Part shown: piece after piece, positions 28,815 through 32,515 of the stretch
Numbering within the stretch: position 1 is the first letter of the stretch
How the letters are laid out: the number at the start of each line of letters is the position of its first letter
Made by a program: the position numbers and the translations under genes
Notes under the pieces: model-generated
What the model saw: the letters and a program-made list of their open reading frames with translations, nothing else
Database searches by the model: none
What the model was told of the DNA's origin: nothing
IMG/VR virus record: IMGVR_UViG_3300030328_002702
Coordinates: 1 to 32,515 of that record
DNA length: 32,515 nucleotides
Direction: 5' to 3' (one strand)
From: a virus

Positions 28815-29119
28815 CTTTTGTAAACTTTATCTTCTATTTTATTAATCCTGTCTTTATTATCTAAAATATCTTCTTTCAATCCATCAGTAGATTTTTCAAT
28901 TTGAATTATTGTGCTTCGCACTAGCTCGTCCTTTAATTGAAACTCCATTTTTTGAACAAACTCATCTCCTGTAAAATTTTCAATTTTGTTGTTTAGGTCT
29001 TGAATTTCTCCCTGTAAACTAAACCACATGCTAGCCAAAGATATAACACCCCCAACAAGCAAGCCAATAGTTTTAAGGTCAAGTTTTACTTCTGTATCTT
29101 CACTTAGTTTTTTTGCCAT
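28811..29119 (-). CDS. Membrane-anchored coiled-coil protein, 102 aa
   Basis: A short charged start (MAKKLSEDTEVKLDLKTI) is followed by one membrane helix (about 17-33, GLLVGGVISLASMWFSL) and then a coiled coil to the C-terminus (QGEIQDLNNKIENF, LKEDILDNKDRINKIEDK). The layout resembles phage lysis accessory or XhlA-like proteins in mirrored order. The start overlaps the 53-aa membrane peptide gene by 20 nt. Probable role in lysis, inferred. Confidence 0.6.
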   Translation of the reverse strand: MAKKLSEDTEVKLDLKTIGLLVGGVISLASMWFSLQGEIQDLNNKIENFTGDEFVQKMEFQLKDELVRSTIIQIEKSTDGLKEDILDNKDRINKIEDKVYKR

Positions 29120-29261
29120 TGTCTTTTTCTATTATTTTTTTTATTGTATAAATTATTGTACATAACAATAAAATTATTTTTAATGATAATTCTATGTCTG
29201 TCATTGATATACTCAATGCTATCGTATTGAATAAATATATTTTCATATCCACATTTTCCAT
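29100..29261 (-). CDS. Small membrane peptide, 53 aa
   Basis: ATG 29261-29259 is 2 nt beyond the upstream stop. The peptide begins MENVDMKIYLFNTIALSISM and has a membrane helix at about 25-42 (LSLKIILLLCTIIYTI) followed by a lysine-rich tail. The layout recurs in flavobacterial phage lysis regions and may be a second holin or antiholin. Overlap of 20 nt with the next gene supports translation. Confidence 0.6.
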   Translation of the reverse strand: MENVDMKIYLFNTIALSISMTDIELSLKIILLLCTIIYTIKKIIEKDNGKKTK

Positions 29262-29263
29262 TT

Positions 29264-29407
29264 TTAATTTTCTTCTTTACTTCCTTTAAATGCTTTATAA
29301 CACATTGCTATAGCCTGATCTTTTGGGTGATACTTCATTAATTGAGGTACACATCTAACCATAAAATCTTTTTGGTTTTCGTTTTGTTTTTTCTTTGGTA
29401 TTGGCAT
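29264..29407 (-). CDS. Small protein with two cysteines, 47 aa
   Basis: ATG 29407-29405 follows the upstream stop by 1 nt. The peptide begins MPIPKKKQNENQKDFMVRCV and ends AMCYKAFKGSKEEN. The FMxRCxxxLxxxxPxxQAxAxCYxxF pattern resembles a short motif otherwise seen as a tail on some phage head proteins, here as a free peptide. No function assigned. Confidence 0.6.
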   Translation of the reverse strand: MPIPKKKQNENQKDFMVRCVPQLMKYHPKDQAIAMCYKAFKGSKEEN

Positions 29408-29408
29408 C

Positions 29409-29558
29409 TTAATATAATTTTATATGTAACACTAAAAAAAGAAAGTAAAAATTAATTTCTAAGAAATCATTTTCAGCATCTTTTGGGTGTATTGAAAAAC
29501 CTATAATAAATGCGTAGCATTGTTGCGTTCTATCTATTATAGCTATTTCATATTTCAT
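29409..29558 (-). CDS. Small hypothetical protein, 49 aa
   Basis: ATG 29558-29556 overlaps the M15 peptidase stop by one base (TAATG). The peptide begins MKYEIAIIDRTQQCYAFIIG, then FSIHPKDAENDFLEINFYFL and a hydrophobic C-terminus. I recognise this as a recurrent flavobacterial phage peptide of unknown function. Together with the two following peptides it fills the 437-nt stretch 29120-29557. Confidence 0.6.
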   Translation of the reverse strand: MKYEIAIIDRTQQCYAFIIGFSIHPKDAENDFLEINFYFLFLVLHIKLY

Positions 29559-30040
29559 TACATCCTAAAGTATGTTACTCTCCCCCCTTTGTATTTAGCT
29601 TTTAATACATCTTTTCTATTATCTTTTTTATTCTTATAACTCACATGAATCCATCTTGGATTTTCATCATTTCCAAATTCCCATATGAGTTGGTCGTAAT
29701 CTAATTTTTCTTTTATATACTCAAATAATTCTCCATTAGTTTTTTTTCCTAATGTAGAAATATCAATTGCTTCTCCAGACATATGACTGCTGGACTTTGA
29801 TCCTTTCAAAGCAGTATTCAAATTTTCACACCTGTAAAACGAATTTACATTAATTGGATGTTTAGCCCATTCTCTTAATGGCTCAAAAACTTCTTCTGCA
29901 ACCACCACCATTTTTTTCAAAATGTCATCTGTTGGTTTATTATCAATCTTTAACTTTGTAGCAGTTGCAGACCTAACACCCTCATTGTAGCTTATATGCT
30001 TACTTATTATCTTCTTCTTTGATTTCTTCGTAGCTTCCAT
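29558..30040 (-). CDS. Peptidase M15 endolysin, 160 aa
   Basis: The zinc site of M15A-type peptidases is visible: SSHMSGEAID (84-93) supplies His86 and Asp93, and RWIHVSY (129-135) supplies His132. NVNSFYRCENLN near 64-75 is the usual SxYR segment before it. Length about 160 aa is normal for phage M15 endolysins. No signal peptide, so it needs the holin for access. Cleaves the peptide cross-links of peptidoglycan. Overlaps the 79-aa gene by 41 nt. Confidence 0.88.
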   Translation of the reverse strand: MEATKKSKKKIISKHISYNEGVRSATATKLKIDNKPTDDILKKMVVVAEEVFEPLREWAKHPINVNSFYRCENLNTALKGSKSSSHMSGEAIDISTLGKKTNGELFEYIKEKLDYDQLIWEFGNDENPRWIHVSYKNKKDNRKDVLKAKYKGGRVTYFRM

Positions 30041-30239
30041 CTTTTAAATCTATGTTAATTTTACCATAAGAATCTTCTAATTCTTTTTTGAGTTCTTCTC
30101 CTTTGTTTACCTCATCAGCATATAAATGTAATAAGCTATGCTTTTGAGTTGCTAACAAACCTAAATCATGCTTTATAGCATTTAATTTATTGTTGTACTC
30201 TTGTAATTTTTCTAATTCTTCTTTTTTTATTTTACTCAT
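30000..30239 (-). CDS. Coiled-coil protein downstream of the fibre, 79 aa
   Basis: Starts MSKIKKEELEKLQEYNNKLN. Two helices with heptad-like repeats make an antiparallel coiled coil likely, ending in an acidic tail (DGSYEEIKEEDNK). It follows the fibre stop after a 37-nt gap and overlaps the endolysin gene. Recurrent in this position in flavobacterial phages as far as I recall; function unknown. Confidence 0.6.
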   Translation of the reverse strand: MSKIKKEELEKLQEYNNKLNAIKHDLGLLATQKHSLLHLYADEVNKGEELKKELEDSYGKINIDLKDGSYEEIKEEDNK

Positions 30240-30267
30240 TGTTTTAAAATTTATTGTTAATAATATT

Positions 30268-30275
30268 CAAATATA
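30268..30275 (-). promoter_or_regulatory. Candidate -7 element before the lysis cluster
   Basis: TATATTTG on the minus strand, full TAnnTTTG match, 28 nt before the ATG at 30239. No TTTG is found at the right distance upstream. It may start lysis gene transcription. Confidence 0.35.
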
Positions 30276-30276
30276 A

Positions 30277-32515
30277 TTATTTACAATTACATTTTTGCTT
30301 ACACGAATCAACTTCTGCTTTTAATTCTTGTATTGACTTAACCAACAAAGGAACTATTTTAGAATAATCAACAGACTGCATTTCTTCTGCATCTTTTTCT
30401 CCATTAACTGCTTGTGGTAAAACTTCTTCAAGTTCGTGAGCAAGAACACCATAACCTCTTTTACTATGTTCATCATAATTATCATTGTCTTTCCATTTAA
30501 AATCATAAACTTTAATATTAGAAACTTTTTCTAAACCATTAAAATCTTGTAAATCTTCTTTTAATCTATAATCAGATGATGTGTTATAAGATGTTGCACT
30601 ACCTGAGGTTATAATTGTACCTACAAGATTATTATTAAAATTACTAAATACTATTTGATTTCTTGCTGATGTAGATGCAACAGTAAAAACAGCAGGTATG
30701 CAGTCATCTAAACTTGCATCACCAACTTGTAACAAATATTTATCTGTACTATAATCAGCAGTCCTTCTAATCATAAGTTGACCTGAACTATCAAGACGCA
30801 TTTTTTCTGTTGGAGAACTGCCACCAGCTTGAGTATAAAAAGCCATAAATGAATTTCCATTTCCATTAGCTGATTCGTGTCCTGAACAAATTTGAGTTTC
30901 TATTAGTAACGAAGATGATTGGTCATAATACAGACCTCTCATTTTTAATCTGTTTTGTATATCTCCTGCATCAACTAAACTTGTATCTTTATTTGTTAAT
31001 ACAACTTCTGTAACTCCACTTGTATTATTATTTCCTACAAAAAATCCACTACCTTGAACAAAGACATCTCCATGTTGGTCAATACGCATATGCTCAACTG
31101 GGTTTGCACCTGCACTTGTTTTAAATACAAGAGCCATATTATTATTGCCATCTACATTTTCTCCCTGTATAATTGCTGAACGAGTAGCATAAGCACTAGC
31201 TGTTGGTGCAAAATATATTCTATTATAAGCACCAGAGCCACCTGCTGAATTTTGTAAAAGTAAACCTCCACCCTCTGCACCTGAATTAGCTTTATTTACT
31301 GTAATTATATCCCCTGCATTAATACCTTTTGAGCCAGTACTAAATTTTCCACTTCCATCTCCAGAATCTATATTAAGATTTCCACTATATGCTTTAATAG
31401 TCCAACTTCTTGTTCCAGATTGGTCAAAACCTAATCTTGCACCATTTTGAATAAGTAAACCTGCATCGCCTGTGCTATTTATATTAGCATAAGTTTGAAT
31501 ACCACCTGCTGAAGCTATAACTTGTCCTGCAAAAGTTGCATTTTGAGAACTGTCTAAAGTCAAAGAAGTTGCATTACTTGACCCACTTGCAAGAACTAAA
31601 GCATTCCCTTCTGTTCCATAAATTCTACCCAAATCGCCTTGAGTTGCATTTGACCATTGTATAGAAGGTCTTGAAGCACCAGAGCCTTTGACCTCTAATC
31701 CTGTATAATTTGAAAGACCATCAATTAAAATTTCTCCTGCAAAAGTATTAGTTCCTGTTCCTGTTTGATTAAGTTTTCCACCATAATCAATATCATCTCT
31801 AAATGTAGCCGAGCCACCATTTGACATATCTAAGGTCAATGCTGTAATAGTAGAGCCACCATCATTTCCTTTAAATAAAATATCTTTGTCTTGTATTGAT
31901 GAAAATATTGCTAAATCATCAGAATCATCTTTAAATTTAGCGTATTCAACTCCATTAACTTTTAATCTTATATCGTTTCCACCTGCATCTAAAATTAAAT
32001 CATCAGCACTATCTATAATTATATTTTCGTTAGCTGAACTAGCAATTAATAAATTGTCATCTGCATCATCTCCTATAAAATGAGAATCTCCAAAAGTTAT
32101 ATTACCTGCAAAAGTTGCATTTCCAGAACTTATTACAACATCAGCAGCGTTTCCTTGACTACTTAATACCAAACCAGATTCAGCTCTAACTGCTAATTTT
32201 CCATTATGTCCAGAAATAATACCATTTGCACCACCAATAAAACCAATAGTTGTACTTGCTTCTTTAAACCTTTGATGCGTGTCACCTGCTGTTCCTGTTA
32301 AAGTTAATATGTTATCAGGAGCTCCTCCTATTCCTACACTACCTGCAAAAGTTGCGTTTCCATTTATGAATTGAAAATCACTTGCTTCTAATCTTAAAGG
32401 TGCAGTAGCACCAGCATCATTGACTGAAAATATATTTATGTTACCACCTCTAGTTCCTATTCTTAAATTGTCGTTTGTGGCATCACTAATTTCTAATTTA
32501 GCTGAAGGCAAAGTA
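30277..32515 (-). CDS. Tail fibre protein, C-terminal part with S74 chaperone domain (N-terminus cut by the window edge)
   Basis: Open from the right edge (T-L-P-S-A-K-L-E-I-S); the in-frame TTG at 32511 is not a credible start. The body has repeated fibre phrases: NATFAGSVGIG, NATFAGNITF, NATFAGQVIA. The last 99 residues (about 30280-30576) are an intramolecular chaperone, Peptidase S74: SDYRLKEDLQ gives the Ser-Asp/Lys autoproteolytic site, and RGYGVLAHELEEVLPQAVNG is its conserved core, followed by a coiled coil. The domain trimerises the fibre and is cleaved off. Probably the continuation of the left-edge fibre gene. Confidence 0.88.
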   Translation of the reverse strand, partial: TLPSAKLEISDATNDNLRIGTRGGNINIFSVNDAGATAPLRLEASDFQFINGNATFAGSVGIGGAPDNILTLTGTAGDTHQRFKEASTTIGFIGGANGIISGHNGKLAVRAESGLVLSSQGNAADVVISSGNATFAGNITFGDSHFIGDDADDNLLIASSANENIIIDSADDLILDAGGNDIRLKVNGVEYAKFKDDSDDLAIFSSIQDKDILFKGNDGGSTITALTLDMSNGGSATFRDDIDYGGKLNQTGTGTNTFAGEILIDGLSNYTGLEVKGSGASRPSIQWSNATQGDLGRIYGTEGNALVLASGSSNATSLTLDSSQNATFAGQVIASAGGIQTYANINSTGDAGLLIQNGARLGFDQSGTRSWTIKAYSGNLNIDSGDGSGKFSTGSKGINAGDIITVNKANSGAEGGGLLLQNSAGGSGAYNRIYFAPTASAYATRSAIIQGENVDGNNNMALVFKTSAGANPVEHMRIDQHGDVFVQGSGFFVGNNNTSGVTEVVLTNKDTSLVDAGDIQNRLKMRGLYYDQSSSLLIETQICSGHESANGNGNSFMAFYTQAGGSSPTEKMRLDSSGQLMIRRTADYSTDKYLLQVGDASLDDCIPAVFTVASTSARNQIVFSNFNNNLVGTIITSGSATSYNTSSDYRLKEDLQDFNGLEKVSNIKVYDFKWKDNDNYDEHSKRGYGVLAHELEEVLPQAVNGEKDAEEMQSVDYSKIVPLLVKSIQELKAEVDSCKQKCNCK

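Noticed and set aside
32509-32511. TTG 32511 as the start of the right-hand fibre gene
   Set aside because: The frame stays open to the edge and the sequence resumes mid-motif, so the gene is 5'-truncated by the window.

Overview
The window reads as an essentially complete, gene-dense genome of a tailed (siphovirus-like) phage of a Bacteroidota host, most likely a marine flavobacterium. The DNA is very AT-rich. All credible genes lie on the minus strand, and starts generally lack a Shine-Dalgarno. Several upstream regions carry the Bacteroidota promoter pattern TTTG-N18/19-TAnnTTTG. No integrase, repressor or DNA polymerase was recognised, so a lytic lifestyle is the simpler reading.

Both window edges cut a tail-fibre gene on the same strand. 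The left part (1-2908) runs into the edge reading G-N-C-G-I-G and the right part (30277-32515) begins T-L-P-S-A-K-L-E-I. Together these resemble the common fibre motif GNVGIGT-PSAKLEI. The two halves are probably one gene of about 1,715 codons on a circular or circularly permuted molecule, with a one-base frame discrepancy at the join.

In transcription order (high to low coordinates): fibre C-terminus with an S74 chaperone domain (32515-30277); lysis/membrane cluster with M15 peptidase, small membrane peptides and holin-like protein (30239-27985); a small basic peptide and a structured RNA candidate (27985-27775); NinG, ERF annealing protein, SSB-like protein and RecA-fold helicase (27691-25053); a phage sigma factor (25069-24596); small genes, a 5'-3' exonuclease and a DnaA-domain-IV-like protein (24599-21964); ParB-like protein, TAGT-type glycosyltransferase and terminases (21959-19142); an initiator-type tRNA and small genes (19072-17102); tail assembly chaperone with a probable -1 frameshift and tail genes including the tape measure (16965-9979); XkdF-type protease, scaffold-like protein, capsid, tail tube, portal and connector (9944-3008); then the fibre start (2908).

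Two upstream motif classes suggest a temporal programme. Class 1 (TTTG-N19-TAnnTTTG, with the upstream box inside a conserved TTAAAT-TTTTGTTTATA block) precedes recombination and small accessory genes and fits the host housekeeping sigma factor. Class 2 (TCGTTATA) occurs five times, each 5-12 nt before the start codon of ParB, the tail chaperone or head/tail genes. The encoded sigma factor is the obvious candidate reader. Several class 1 promoters place the predicted transcription start at or next to the start codon, and the phage also carries an initiator-type tRNA, so leaderless translation is a testable theme. Many 39-59 codon genes fill the gaps through ATGA or TAATG overlaps.
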